From Chitinophagaceae bacterium DXS (GTDB lineage Bacteria > Bacteroidota > Bacteroidia > Chitinophagales > Chitinophagaceae), in the NCBI GenBank assembly GCA_030345135.1, contig CP128386.1, positions 6,555,623 through 6,619,622 of the forward strand: 64,000 bases of DNA, in the 5' to 3' direction. The notes beneath the pieces were generated by a model that was not told where the DNA came from, did no database searches, and saw only the letters and a program-made list of their open reading frames with translations. The stretch's first letter is position 1, and every line of letters starts with the position of its first letter. The position numbers and the translations under genes were made by a program. This document shows positions 47,085 to 56,277 of the stretch, piece by piece.

Positions 47085-48266
47085 TCACTCGACCTTCATC
47101 CCATCCATTCTATCCATCCTCGCAACAATTCCCCATCCATAAAAATAGTTTGCCAGCCCGATCAGGATCTCGTTTTTTCCTTCTTTGAGCGATAATTTTA
47201 TCTGCGCATTTTCTATTGTGCAGCGGCCGTCGTTCTTTTGTTGCGGCGTGCCAAAATAATTTTTATCGACATACAGGAGCTGACCATTTAAAAAGAACCA
47301 AACCTCATCACTGAAACCAAAGCTCAATGTTCTTTCCTGTGCTTTATCTGAATAAACAGTAGTCTTCACCCAGGCCATCCGGCGTTGGTCATTTGGCCGC
47401 GAGCCATAAATCCTGGTAAGGTTCACTATGCCGCGGTTTTCTGCTTGAACGGGTGTCCATTGTGTAGTGCTGTCGGGCAATTCGGACTGCGTTAGTTTGC
47501 CATACATACTGGGCAACTGCATCACAAGATCTTTGCCGAACGGAAAATCTTTTGGTGGGCTTACCTGCCAGTTCTTTAAATAGCGGCTGTCGTTGTAAAT
47601 GCCGGTGTATCCGGATTCGGGAGCCAGAGCCTCTGTAGCATCCGGCGTTATGGTGAGGTTGGCGTAAATAACATTACCACTGAGTGAAATTCCTCCGCTT
47701 TTTTGTCTGCCTTCCAACTGCGGCACCATCAGGGCCGGTTTTGACATATCATTTACATAAGCTTTCATCTGATTGCCGGACACCACAAGCTTTACATGGT
47801 TCCACCCGGTTTGCTGTATGGTAGCTCCGGCCTGGTACTCATCACTCAAGTCCCAGATGCTCATACCGTCAATGATTGCAGCATATTGAAGGGTAGTTCT
47901 AACCAAAGATGTTACCGGCCCAAACGACCTGATATAAAAGTTCTCACCATTTTTCCTGTCATCAGACATGCGGAAATTGATACCCGGAAATCCCATTCCG
48001 GTCAGTGCGACATCAAACTCAATTGTACCGTTTGCGAATTGATGATTTTTTAAGAAAGCCTGGTAATACGCGCCGTTCTTACCTTTCATAACATCCGTCG
48101 AGTTTTGTTTTACGAATTCAATTTTAGAGCTGTCGTATTCCCAGGATGCTGCGGTCATGGGGATTGTTATTTTCTGTGCAAAGCATGCGCAGGAGGTAAG
48201 TATGCAATAAAAGAGCAATAGTTTTTTTCGCGAAATATAGTTTTGAAGGAGGGGGGAATTTTTCAT
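47085..48266 (-). CDS. Secreted protein with LamG/DUF1080-like and galactose-binding-like domains
   Basis: A 393-residue protein with an N-terminal signal (LLLFYCILTSCACFAQ). Residues about 30-200 form a concanavalin-like beta-sandwich (FANGTIEFDVALTGMGFPGINFRMSDDRNG-type layout with FYIRSFGP, WNHVKLVVSGNQMKAYVNDMS). The C-terminal ~150 residues resemble a galactose-binding fold (VKTTVYSDKAQERTLSFGFSDEVWFFLNGQLLY, LKEGKNEILIGLANYFYGWGIV). No catalytic residues can be assigned. Probably carbohydrate- or ligand-binding. Confidence 0.65.
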   Translation of the reverse strand: MKNSPLLQNYISRKKLLLFYCILTSCACFAQKITIPMTAASWEYDSSKIEFVKQNSTDVMKGKNGAYYQAFLKNHQFANGTIEFDVALTGMGFPGINFRMSDDRKNGENFYIRSFGPVTSLVRTTLQYAAIIDGMSIWDLSDEYQAGATIQQTGWNHVKLVVSGNQMKAYVNDMSKPALMVPQLEGRQKSGGISLSGNVIYANLTITPDATEALAPESGYTGIYNDSRYLKNWQVSPPKDFPFGKDLVMQLPSMYGKLTQSELPDSTTQWTPVQAENRGIVNLTRIYGSRPNDQRRMAWVKTTVYSDKAQERTLSFGFSDEVWFFLNGQLLYVDKNYFGTPQQKNDGRCTIENAQIKLSLKEGKNEILIGLANYFYGWGIVARMDRMDGMKVE

Positions 48267-48381
48267 GTTGGCAATTTTTTTATCAAACTATTGCGGTTAC
48301 AGGAAGGATGAAAGTTTTTTCGACGAACGAATGAATTTGACATATCAAGTTTGGTAATGGTTTATAAAACTTGTTGCTGGT

Positions 48382-48640
48382 ACCAATGACAGATTTTATA
48401 ACAGTTGCCATTTTTCCCGTAGGGAATTAAGCTCAATAGAATGATGGAATCGAGAACCTCTAGCCCGTTAGGGCTTTAACCAATTAACGGGGTTAATGTC
48501 CTACGGACAACAAGGACCTTGTATGTTAGGATTTTCTATTAAGCTATAAGCCCTACGGGCTATCGACAAAAAGTGCAATGTCATCTCTTTTTGATTGTGG
48601 TTAACCAAATTAATCGTCGATATGATGGTGAGTTTGAATC
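48382..48640. repeat. Intergenic element with CCCGTAGGG motifs and AATGACAGAT / TGTCATCTC ends
   Basis: AATGACAGATTTTATAAC (from 48383) and AATGTCATCTCTTTTTGATT (around 48580) bracket a ~200-bp block. Inside is a ~75-bp copy of the CCCGTAGGG element (48417-48494) and several short inverted CCGTAGGA/TCCTACGG words. To the right, CGTCGATATGATGGTGAG resembles a decayed part of the ~190-bp unit. The bracket words also flank the insertion at 27937-28135. Confidence 0.6.
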
Positions 48641-48824
48641 AGTGATTATGAAATTAAACAAGTGGTAATGCAAGTGTTAAAAATAGATGGAATGAGATCA
48701 GGGAAAATAAATACCGGAGTAGTTAACAGGCCTGCGCCTGCATCGTTCCCTTGAGCAAATCATGTGGCGTGCACGATATGATGCTAAGGCACACGCTTGC
48801 AAATAAAGTGCGATTGCCGCCCTG

Positions 48825-49553
48825 TCATTTCATAGCGAGTGCTCTTTCTTTCCACTTTTCTACATTAACGCCCTTTATAATAAGCCATAAACACAGCGAT
48901 AGTTCTCCGATGAACGGGGGGATCATAATTACAGGAAACAGTATTGATGCAACTTTTGGAGCGAGAATAAGCGCGAAACTATTTATAAGATAACATGCAC
49001 CCGCTATTTGCATCATAATACCAATTGCTTTTGGTAAGAAGCCTGAAGCATAGATCAGGTATCCTTCAACAAGACAAACCGCGCCAAAAAATATAAGGCC
49101 GATGCCAAAACCATAGCTATGTGTCCGTACTGCGATATATGCCAATGCCTGAAGCTGCTCCGGACTAAATACCTTTAAATAATCAGGATCCTGCAAGAGG
49201 AACAAGGGGAGAAGAAGATTTAATTTATTGGCTACCAACACCGCCGTCTGGATCAAATTAAGCAGGACGACAAGCAAAGCAAGACGTTTGTGTACAGGTT
49301 TCAGCAGCACATACAACATAAGCATTAAAACAACATCGCCTATGTGCATGATGAGGTCACCCGCAATACCTATTCGCCACAACAAAGGTGACGCCATAAT
49401 ATTATTTGCTGATTCGGCTGCGTTGCCCGGTACAATGATTGCGTTTCTCACAAACATCTCGCCAAACAGGCCGGCTGCAATTATAATCAAATATGTAACA
49501 CCGCCTATTCGTGCATATCTGTTAGGAGAAGTTGTTGTGATATGATTATTCAT
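48825..49553 (-). CDS. DUF4386 integral membrane protein
   Basis: A 242-residue protein with about six membrane helices. The start RYARIGGVTYLIIIAAGLFGE and the later RIGIAGDLIMHIGDVVLMLMLYVLLKPV are DUF4386 hallmarks. I chose the ATG at 49553 (MNNHITTTSPNRYAR) over an upstream TTG. Function unknown; stands alone. Confidence 0.85.
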   Translation of the reverse strand: MNNHITTTSPNRYARIGGVTYLIIIAAGLFGEMFVRNAIIVPGNAAESANNIMASPLLWRIGIAGDLIMHIGDVVLMLMLYVLLKPVHKRLALLVVLLNLIQTAVLVANKLNLLLPLFLLQDPDYLKVFSPEQLQALAYIAVRTHSYGFGIGLIFFGAVCLVEGYLIYASGFLPKAIGIMMQIAGACYLINSFALILAPKVASILFPVIMIPPFIGELSLCLWLIIKGVNVEKWKERALAMK

Positions 49554-49844
49554 ATCATCTAATTTAATCAAAAAAAATAAGCCGATAATTAAGGAAAATG
49601 AGGGAATGCACGAGTGCCCTTTCGGAACATCAAGCCATTCATAAGTACGAGTTACGAAGCCCGCCCGCGCCGAATGCGCATTCGGACGGGTACGAAGTAC
49701 TTAGTTGCAGACTCGCTCTGTTTTTTGCAGACTTCGAATCCGTTAGTATCGACTTATCTCTGGATAAAGGGTGATAAACAAAACTGGATACAATCTGAAT
49801 AGTTCGCCTTAGGCTGTGGCAGTGCAAATGATGTAAGCTGCATC

Positions 49845-49865
49845 TTTCACTATTCACTTTTCACT
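49845..49865. repeat. TTTCACT/ATTCACT heptamers, first run
   Basis: Three heptamers precede a fragment similar to the end of the downstream permease gene. A matching run of four sits at 49990-50017 before the real gene end. Confidence 0.75.
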
Positions 49866-49922
49866 ATTCTTATTCCGTCCTTAAGCTTTTCACCCGGTTA
49901 GCAATGAAGGCTTTTGAAGCAC
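49866..49922 (-). pseudogene. Remnant of a permease gene 3' end
   Basis: Read on the minus strand this gives KAFIANRVKSLRTE and a stop, which aligns with the last residues of the complete permease (IKAAVANPVKSLRTE and stop). The stretch before and after is not coding. It is best explained as the leftover 3' end of a second, deleted permease copy, together with its downstream heptamers. Confidence 0.7.
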
Positions 49923-49989
49923 AAAGCACTTGACATAGCCTTATTTTCATCGCCTAAAAAGGCTTATTGGAACCTTTGTAGGCCGCACC

Positions 49990-50017
49990 TTTCACTATTC
50001 ACCATTCACTTTTCACC
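49990..50017. repeat. TTTCACT/ATTCACC heptamers at the permease stop
   Basis: Four heptamers (TTTCACT, ATTCACC, ATTCACT, TTTCACC) end 4 bp from the stop of the minus-strand permease gene. Confidence 0.82.
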
Positions 50018-50021
50018 ATCC

Positions 50022-52409
50022 CTATTCCGTTCTCAGGCTCTTCACCGGATTCGCAACCGCCGCTTTTATTGCCTGGAAGCTTACCGTTACCAATGTAACG
50101 ATTAGCGCACCGATACCTGCAAGAATAAATACCCACAGTGAAATGGTAGTCCTGTATTCATACTGTCCCAGCCAGCTGTTCAAATAATACCATGCTAACG
50201 GAATGGCAATAAAGCAGGAGAGAAGCACCAGGAATGCGAACTCTTTTGACAGCATTTGCCACAATTTGAACACGGATGCGCCAAGCACCTTGCGCACGCC
50301 GATTTCTTTTTTGCGTTGTTCTGCAACAAAGGATGCCAGACCAAATAAGCCGAGGCAAGAAATGAAGATGGCCAATATGGTAAAGAATGTCGCGAGCTTT
50401 CCTACTCTTTGCTCGTCGGCAAATTTTTGCATGTAATCTTCGTCGTTAAATGTATAGGTAAACGGTGCAGAGGGATTATACTTTTTAAATACAGTTTCAA
50501 TCTTCGCCAGCGATTCCCGTATTGGTGCGCCTTGTTTGATGGCAACGGTGATCACATTCGCCCAGTTGCGATCATAAAAGAAGACAATTGGTTGAACCGG
50601 GCTGTATGGCGACTCCATGATCATATCTTTGACAACGCCAAGAACGGTGTATTTTTTATCGTTGAATTTGATGATTTCCCCAACAATATCACGCTTCATG
50701 GCAACCTGTTTTACGGCTGCTTCATTCAGGATCATTCCCAAACTGTCTGTTGCAAACTCTTTGGAGAAATCTCTTCCTTCTTTTATTTTCCAGCCAATTG
50801 TTCTGCCAAAATCTTCAGTAACTGCGATAGTGCCGAATGAAGGCAATGTGTTGGGATCTTTTCCCTGCCAGTCAAAACCGATCTGGTTTGACCAGACACC
50901 TGTCGTTGGGCTGGATGATTCAGCCATGTTATCTACCACATTTGTCGCCAGTAAATCGCTGCGTAAGGCATCATAGTGGCCGTACAGATCGGGTGTGGAC
51001 ATGTTGATGGTGATCAATCCTTCATTTCTGTAATTGACCGGCCTGTTTTTCGCAAATTGAATTTGTTTGAAAACAATGATGGTTCCGATGATCAGCGCAA
51101 TGGAAAAAGTAAATTGAATTACTACAAGCACCTTGCGCGGTAATGAGGCAAACCTGCCAACCTTGAATGTGCCCTTTAATACTTTGATCGGTTCAAACTT
51201 GGAAAGATAAAACGCCGGATAGCTGCCGGATATTAAGCCTGTGAGAAATGTAAATAATAATGTCAGCCCCCAGAAAATTGGATTGCTCCATGGTATTCCA
51301 ATGCTTTTGTCAGCAAGCTTGTTGAACAACGGCATCAACACGATCACCAATATTATTGAAAAGATAAACGATACAAATGCCACTAACACAGACTCCATCA
51401 GAAACTGTCCGATCAGTTGGCCGCGTACAGAGCCCACTGTTTTCCGGATACCCACTTCTTTAGCTCTCTTCTCGCTGCGTGCGGTTGAAAGGTTCATGAA
51501 ATTGATACATGCCAGCATCAAAACAAAAACGCCAATCACAGAAAACAACCAGATGAACTGAATACGGCCGCCGGTTGCCTTGCCATCTTTAAACTCACTG
51601 AAAAGTCGCCATTTATCCATCGGGAACAAAACTGCCTGTTCCTTTCCGTCGGTCGCAGCAACTTTATGCACCATCACTATATCTTTAATTTTCTGCGTTT
51701 CCTTGTCCATATCAATGTTATCTGCAACCTGAACGTAAGCCTGCCAGGAGTGGTTGTTCCATTGTGTTGCAGCATCTTTCAGCCACTGTTCGGTAGTAAT
51801 ATATTTTTTCCAGGGAAGAAAAAACCTGGAGTCGTATAAAGTTGTGTTACGGGGGAAGTCTTCAAATACGCCGGCAACCTTGTAATCGTCTTTATTATCG
51901 ATCCTGACCGTTTTGTTCATTGGGTCAACATTACCAAACAACGTTTTTGCCATGGTTGCGTTGATCAGGATTGAGGAGGGATCATCCAGCGCATTGATAT
52001 TTCCCTTCTGCATTTTTAGTGAGAACATGGAAGGGAAATTTGCTTCAACCCACATGCCGGTATTTGAAATTTTCTTTTCACCAACCACCAGCACATGGCC
52101 AAAATTCCAGGAAGCCATTGCCACATTCTTAAAATCACTTCCATACTTGGTGCGCAACTCATTGCCAATAGGCATACAAACAGCCCGGCCTGTACCCATT
52201 TTATTATCGTTATCAATAAAAGTGGTCATCACCTGTGCAAGTTGCTTGTGATTGGTGTGATACCTGTCGAACGTAAGTTCGTCCCAGATCCATAGTGCAA
52301 TCAGCATTGCCACTGCCATACCTGTTGCCAGGCCAAGAACATTGATAAGAGAATAGACCTTGCTCTTAACGAGGTTGCGCCATGCGAGTTTGAAATAGTT
52401 TTTAAGCAT
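50022..52409 (-). CDS. MacB/FtsX-type ABC transporter permease
   Basis: A 795-residue permease with the Bacteroidetes double-FtsX layout. An N-terminal helix (NVLGLATGMAVAMLIALWIWDEL) is followed by a MacB-like periplasmic domain, three helices (GVFVLMLACINFMNLSTARSEKRAKEVGIRKTVGS...), a second N-terminal-type helix near 430, a second periplasmic domain, and a final FtsX set containing GLASFVAEQRKKEIGVRKVLGAS. No ATPase gene is adjacent, so the partner is encoded elsewhere. Such proteins often export peptides or act in mechanotransmission. Confidence 0.93.
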   Translation of the reverse strand: MLKNYFKLAWRNLVKSKVYSLINVLGLATGMAVAMLIALWIWDELTFDRYHTNHKQLAQVMTTFIDNDNKMGTGRAVCMPIGNELRTKYGSDFKNVAMASWNFGHVLVVGEKKISNTGMWVEANFPSMFSLKMQKGNINALDDPSSILINATMAKTLFGNVDPMNKTVRIDNKDDYKVAGVFEDFPRNTTLYDSRFFLPWKKYITTEQWLKDAATQWNNHSWQAYVQVADNIDMDKETQKIKDIVMVHKVAATDGKEQAVLFPMDKWRLFSEFKDGKATGGRIQFIWLFSVIGVFVLMLACINFMNLSTARSEKRAKEVGIRKTVGSVRGQLIGQFLMESVLVAFVSFIFSIILVIVLMPLFNKLADKSIGIPWSNPIFWGLTLLFTFLTGLISGSYPAFYLSKFEPIKVLKGTFKVGRFASLPRKVLVVIQFTFSIALIIGTIIVFKQIQFAKNRPVNYRNEGLITINMSTPDLYGHYDALRSDLLATNVVDNMAESSSPTTGVWSNQIGFDWQGKDPNTLPSFGTIAVTEDFGRTIGWKIKEGRDFSKEFATDSLGMILNEAAVKQVAMKRDIVGEIIKFNDKKYTVLGVVKDMIMESPYSPVQPIVFFYDRNWANVITVAIKQGAPIRESLAKIETVFKKYNPSAPFTYTFNDEDYMQKFADEQRVGKLATFFTILAIFISCLGLFGLASFVAEQRKKEIGVRKVLGASVFKLWQMLSKEFAFLVLLSCFIAIPLAWYYLNSWLGQYEYRTTISLWVFILAGIGALIVTLVTVSFQAIKAAVANPVKSLRTE

Positions 52410-52839
52410 AAAAGTTGGTTTCTGATTCTATAGTTGGTTCGTTTATAAATCAATTTTCCCTGAGTACGCATCAGGCGGTACGAAGTACCTGGTTTTGATG
52501 TTTTTCATTTTTCGCAACAGCCGGCTGATTTTGGAACTCCACCAACAGGATAAACGGATACCGCCGGTTTTTGTTACACTTCAGTCACCGCTTAGGCAAT
52601 ATTCGCCGGTTCGCACAAACGGTTTCCTGTTATCGCCCTTCACGCTTCAATCCTCTGCTTGTTCAAAAAAAAAATGCATCGTCTTTTAATATTAAAAACG
52701 GCGCCGAATGCTAATGTGCAGGTGATTAAATGTTTAAATATTTAATTGTTTTGTTAAGTGTTCGTTTTTGATGCAAGGCTGTCCGGTTTTATTACAGGAA
52801 CGAGCGTAATGGAGCGTTGAGATCTGACCATCATTTATA

Positions 52840-53600
52840 GCCACGACGCGCTAAGACAGAGAATTTTACCACAGAGGTAAAAGAGTTTTTGCACAGAGAG
52901 CACTGTTAATTCAGAAGATTGCGAGCGTTTCGCATTTCATCAACACGGAGAAAATTCGACCAGGAATCATCCTGATGAAATAAAACGCTGTGAAATCCTG
53001 TGAAAAAAACTCCGCGCCCTCCGTGGTAAAATAAAATTCTGCGTTTCAGTGCTTCTGTGGCAATAAATCCTTTTTTTTCTTCATCAAAAACACGTTGGAC
53101 ATCATCATGAAAATTCCATCAAATCCAATGCTGGCAATGGTTTTAATGCTAAAGTATATTTTAGCCGTTATAAAAACAGACCTAAGTTGTTTGTGAAGCG
53201 AATATGCTTTGGAGTAATTTTACATCAGAAAGTTCAAGAGAAACATTTTCAAAAGCAAGCAACCATCGGGGGCAAATCGTTAAAGGTGGCGTTAAAGATA
53301 AGTGGAACTTTCTAACTACCAAGATTATTTCGAACTTTTTTTCATATGGCAAGCAATCGTTAGAGGTCGTCTGTTTCTACAGAAGGCCATTTTTTTTATA
53401 AGGAGGGCTTCTGCCACGAAGACTCAAAGGCGTAAAGAAGCACAAAGGTTTTTGAAAACATAGGAGACTCAGAGGACACAAAGAGGCACGAAGGTCTGGT
53501 CTGTAAACCACAAGGACAGGAAGGATAAAAGAAGCACAAAGGTCGTTAAACGACGAAGCGCACAAAGAAGTACAAAGAAAAAACACTATTCACCTTTTGC
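52840..53600. repeat. CACAGAG/GCACAAAG-type repeats in a 1.5-kb gene-free gap
   Basis: From 52848 (CCACGACGCGCTAAGACAGA, then ACCACAGAGG) to about 53064 (CCTCCGTGGTAAAAT, then GCTTCTGTGG), two degenerate arms form a long inverted repeat. From 53412 to 53580 degenerate direct words of the GCACAAAGG/GACACAAAGAG type recur. The flanks 52410-52840 and 53600-53909 hold no recognisable gene or RNA. Confidence 0.7.
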
Positions 53601-53909
53601 AATTTATATCTCCGCGTTTGTTCAGTTAACAGATTCTCCGTTACACAATGTGTTGCAGATTTGCTGTCCGGTTTCCAGCAACTTTCATCTCATAAAGGTC
53701 ATTGTACGATCAGATAATTTTAATTCGGATAATCCATTTTTTTCTTGATTTTTAAGCAATTGTTATTCAATCCTTGCCTGCATGGCTGTAAGTGAGGTGG
53801 CGGAGTTGTTGGGAGATGGCAGGCTGCATGGAAGGCTTCTTTTTTCAACGGATAGAAATGAACTTTGTAACTTAAGCGACATTTATACTGCGCTTTAAAC
53901 AATTTAGTT

Positions 53910-54461
53910 ATGAGAAAGCTAATTGCAGCAATGAATATGACGCTTGACGGGTTTTGCGATCATACGGCAATGAGTGCAGATGATGAAATACACGATCATT
54001 ATACCGCATTGCTACGTAGCGCAGACACCCTTATATATGGAAGGACAACCTATCAACTGATGGAAAGTTATTGGCCAGCGCTGGTAAAAAATCCAAGCGG
54101 TCATAAATCACTTGATGACTTTGCCGTTGCAATAGATAATATTGCTAAAATTGTTTTTTCCCATACGCTGAAAAGTGTTGAATGGGAAAGTGCAAGAGTA
54201 GCAAAGCAAGGTTTCAAAGAAGAAATTTTAGCCCTAAAGCAACAACCTGGTAAAGACATTTTAGTTGGTAGCCCGAGCTTAATTGTAGAAGCAACAAAAC
54301 TTAATTTAGTTGATGAATACCAACTCGCTGTCCATCCAACTATAGTAGGAAAAGGCTTGCCATTATTCAAGAACATAACCGAAAGGGTTAATCTTAAGCT
54401 CTTGAAGACGAAGACGTTTGGTTGTGGAGCGGTGCTTTTTTACTATGAGCCGGTAAGATAA
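53910..54461 (+). CDS. Dihydrofolate reductase / RibD C-terminal domain protein
   Basis: A 183-residue protein of the RibD C-terminal/DHFR-like fold: RKLIAAMNMTLDGFCDH at the N-terminus, DTLIYGRTTYQLMESYWP in the middle, KDILVGSPSLIVEATKLNLVDEYQLAVHPTIVGKGLPLF near the end. This YwjB/YyaP-like type is distinct from FolA; the true substrate is unknown. Confidence 0.9.
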   Translation: MRKLIAAMNMTLDGFCDHTAMSADDEIHDHYTALLRSADTLIYGRTTYQLMESYWPALVKNPSGHKSLDDFAVAIDNIAKIVFSHTLKSVEWESARVAKQGFKEEILALKQQPGKDILVGSPSLIVEATKLNLVDEYQLAVHPTIVGKGLPLFKNITERVNLKLLKTKTFGCGAVLFYYEPVR

Positions 54462-54500
54462 TGATAACTGAAACTACGTTGAACGTACCCAACCATTCAA

Positions 54501-55058
54501 ATGAACAAACTTCCAGGATATAGTCTAACCGGAGTTGGATTACTTGCTCTTTTTTTCATTACTAACTATGAAGGCAAGGCGATTCCCATAAAGGAGCTTT
54601 GGTTTGTATTAAGCATTTTTACAATTATTGTGGGCGCGTATATCCTTGCTAAATGCAAACTGCTACAATTATACAACCAGCGCGACGCCGGCAATACAAG
54701 TCGATCAGCTGAGATTGATTATCTTAAACGCACAGGCAGCAAGGTAAGAGTGACACTTGATAATGCCGAAGTCATGACCAGGAGTTATCAACAGGAAATC
54801 ATCATGGAAAGCTTACCATCCAGGATTGAGATGCTGGATGCTTTATATGATGGTAATCGTAACTACAAGACAGAAGAGATCCAACAAACTTATATTGTTT
54901 ATTACAAACAATATTACGGCAAGACGTACAAATTTGTCAGTCAGGCATCAACGCAAAATGCCGACGTTCTGAAAGGATACATTGATTGCCAAAAAGGAAT
55001 TGACCTCTACATTGACTTACAGAATCCAAAAAGTTATTATTTTGATCTTCCGTTTTGA
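54501..55058 (+). CDS. Two-helix membrane protein of unknown function
   Basis: A 185-residue protein with two short N-terminal membrane helices (YSLTGVGLLALFFITNY and LWFVLSIFTIIVGAYILAKC) and a cytosolic or periplasmic beta-rich domain (VRVTLDNAEV, QQTYIVYYKQYYGKTYKF, CQKGIDLYIDLQNPKSYYFDL). The tail somewhat recalls DUF3592 proteins, but this is only a resemblance. It is 39 bp after the reductase-like gene and 58 bp before a small membrane protein gene, so all three may be cotranscribed. Confidence 0.65.
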   Translation: MNKLPGYSLTGVGLLALFFITNYEGKAIPIKELWFVLSIFTIIVGAYILAKCKLLQLYNQRDAGNTSRSAEIDYLKRTGSKVRVTLDNAEVMTRSYQQEIIMESLPSRIEMLDALYDGNRNYKTEEIQQTYIVYYKQYYGKTYKFVSQASTQNADVLKGYIDCQKGIDLYIDLQNPKSYYFDLPF

Positions 55059-55116
55059 TGGCACTAAATGGAAGATAATATCAGCATTCTTTATAAATCC
55101 AAATAAACCCTTTAGC

Positions 55117-55659
55117 ATGACACCAAGAAGTTTCTTTAACATCATTCTTAAAATTTTTGGACTTTTCTTTTTGAAAGAAATTGTGAATATTGTTCTTCAA
55201 TTAATATCGTCCTCCTTGTATTTCACCAGGATCGGCAGTGCCGGAGACGGGGTTTGGACTTTTTTTATTACAGCGCTTATTCTTGCATTTTACGCTTTTA
55301 TTGTTTTTCAACTTCTTTTCAAGACGAATTACCTTCTTGATAAACTGGAACTTGACAAGGGATTTAGCCAGGAGGAATTTTCTTTTACTATTCCGGCTTC
55401 ATTGGTTTTGACAATTGCCTTAATTGTAACCGGTGGCATTATTCTGACAAATGAAATACCAAATTTATGCCGGCAGGTTTTTACATATTTCCAGGAAAAG
55501 CGCCTTTCCCGCGGAACAACAACGCCTGAATTTTCGTATGCAATTATTGCCGGTGTTAAGATCATTATAGGATTTTTATTAATCGGAGAACGGGAGCGAA
55601 TAGTAAAGTTTATCGAGAGCAGGCAAAATAAAAAAGAACAAGTGAGCGAAAAAAAGTAA
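55117..55659 (+). CDS. Four-helix membrane protein of unknown function
   Basis: A 180-residue protein with four predicted membrane helices (FFNIILKIFGLFFLKEIVNIVLQL, VWTFFITALILAFYAFIVFQLLF, FTIPASLVLTIALIVTGGIIL, FSYAIIAGVKIIIGFLLIG) and a short basic tail. The ATG at 55117 avoids overlap with the previous gene, while the same frame stays open upstream to 54982. I do not recognise the family. Confidence 0.6.
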   Translation: MTPRSFFNIILKIFGLFFLKEIVNIVLQLISSSLYFTRIGSAGDGVWTFFITALILAFYAFIVFQLLFKTNYLLDKLELDKGFSQEEFSFTIPASLVLTIALIVTGGIILTNEIPNLCRQVFTYFQEKRLSRGTTTPEFSYAIIAGVKIIIGFLLIGERERIVKFIESRQNKKEQVSEKK

Positions 55660-55820
55660 ACTGGAATCATTCCAATAATTCAGCCCTGGTAAGCAATGCT
55701 AGAAAAAGTATAAATCATCAACATTAATTAATAAATTCACTATCAATTCTCCGGGTGAAACAGCATATCAGTAATTTTTCTTTCAAAACAATAATCGTTA
55801 AACAAAACAATTAACTGCAA

Positions 55821-56204
55821 ATGAAAAAAGTAACCGGAATTGGCGGCATCTTTTTTAAATGCAAAGACGCCAGTAAAGTGAGAGAATGGTACAAGACACA
55901 TCTGGGTCTTGAAACAAATGAATATGGAGCAAATTTTGAGTGGCGCGAAAGTGATGACTCAACAAAAAAAGGATCTACTCAATGGAGCCCATTTGCAGAA
56001 ACATCAAAATATTTCGAGCCTTCCACAAAGGACTTTATGATCAACTATAGAGTGGAGAATTTGGAAGCACTTGTAGCGCAACTTAAAAATGAAGGAGTAA
56101 CTATTCTGGACAATATCGAAACTTTTGAATATGGAAAGTTTGTCCATATAGTTGACCTTGAAGGCAATAAGATTGAACTCTGGGAGCCAGGCGACAGTGA
56201 GTAG
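55821..56204 (+). CDS. VOC-superfamily (glyoxalase-like) protein
   Basis: A 127-residue single-domain protein with the beta-alpha-beta-beta-beta vicinal-oxygen-chelate fold: VTGIGGIFFKCKDASKVREWYKTHLGL, then FEWRESDD, NYRVENLEALVAQLKNEGVTILDNIETFEYGKFVHIVDLEGNKIELWEP. The C-terminal IELWE glutamate is a typical metal ligand. The reaction is unknown. Confidence 0.88.
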   Translation: MKKVTGIGGIFFKCKDASKVREWYKTHLGLETNEYGANFEWRESDDSTKKGSTQWSPFAETSKYFEPSTKDFMINYRVENLEALVAQLKNEGVTILDNIETFEYGKFVHIVDLEGNKIELWEPGDSE

Positions 56205-56277
56205 AACAGAGTTGGTCTATTAGAAAATAGCAGAAGCATTACAAAGTACAAACAGGTTATATACTTTTATACGACCA

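Noticed and set aside
53204-53401. A 65-codon frame in the 1.5-kb gap
   Set aside because: The peptide has no domain character and the region is repeat-rich; length is as expected by chance.
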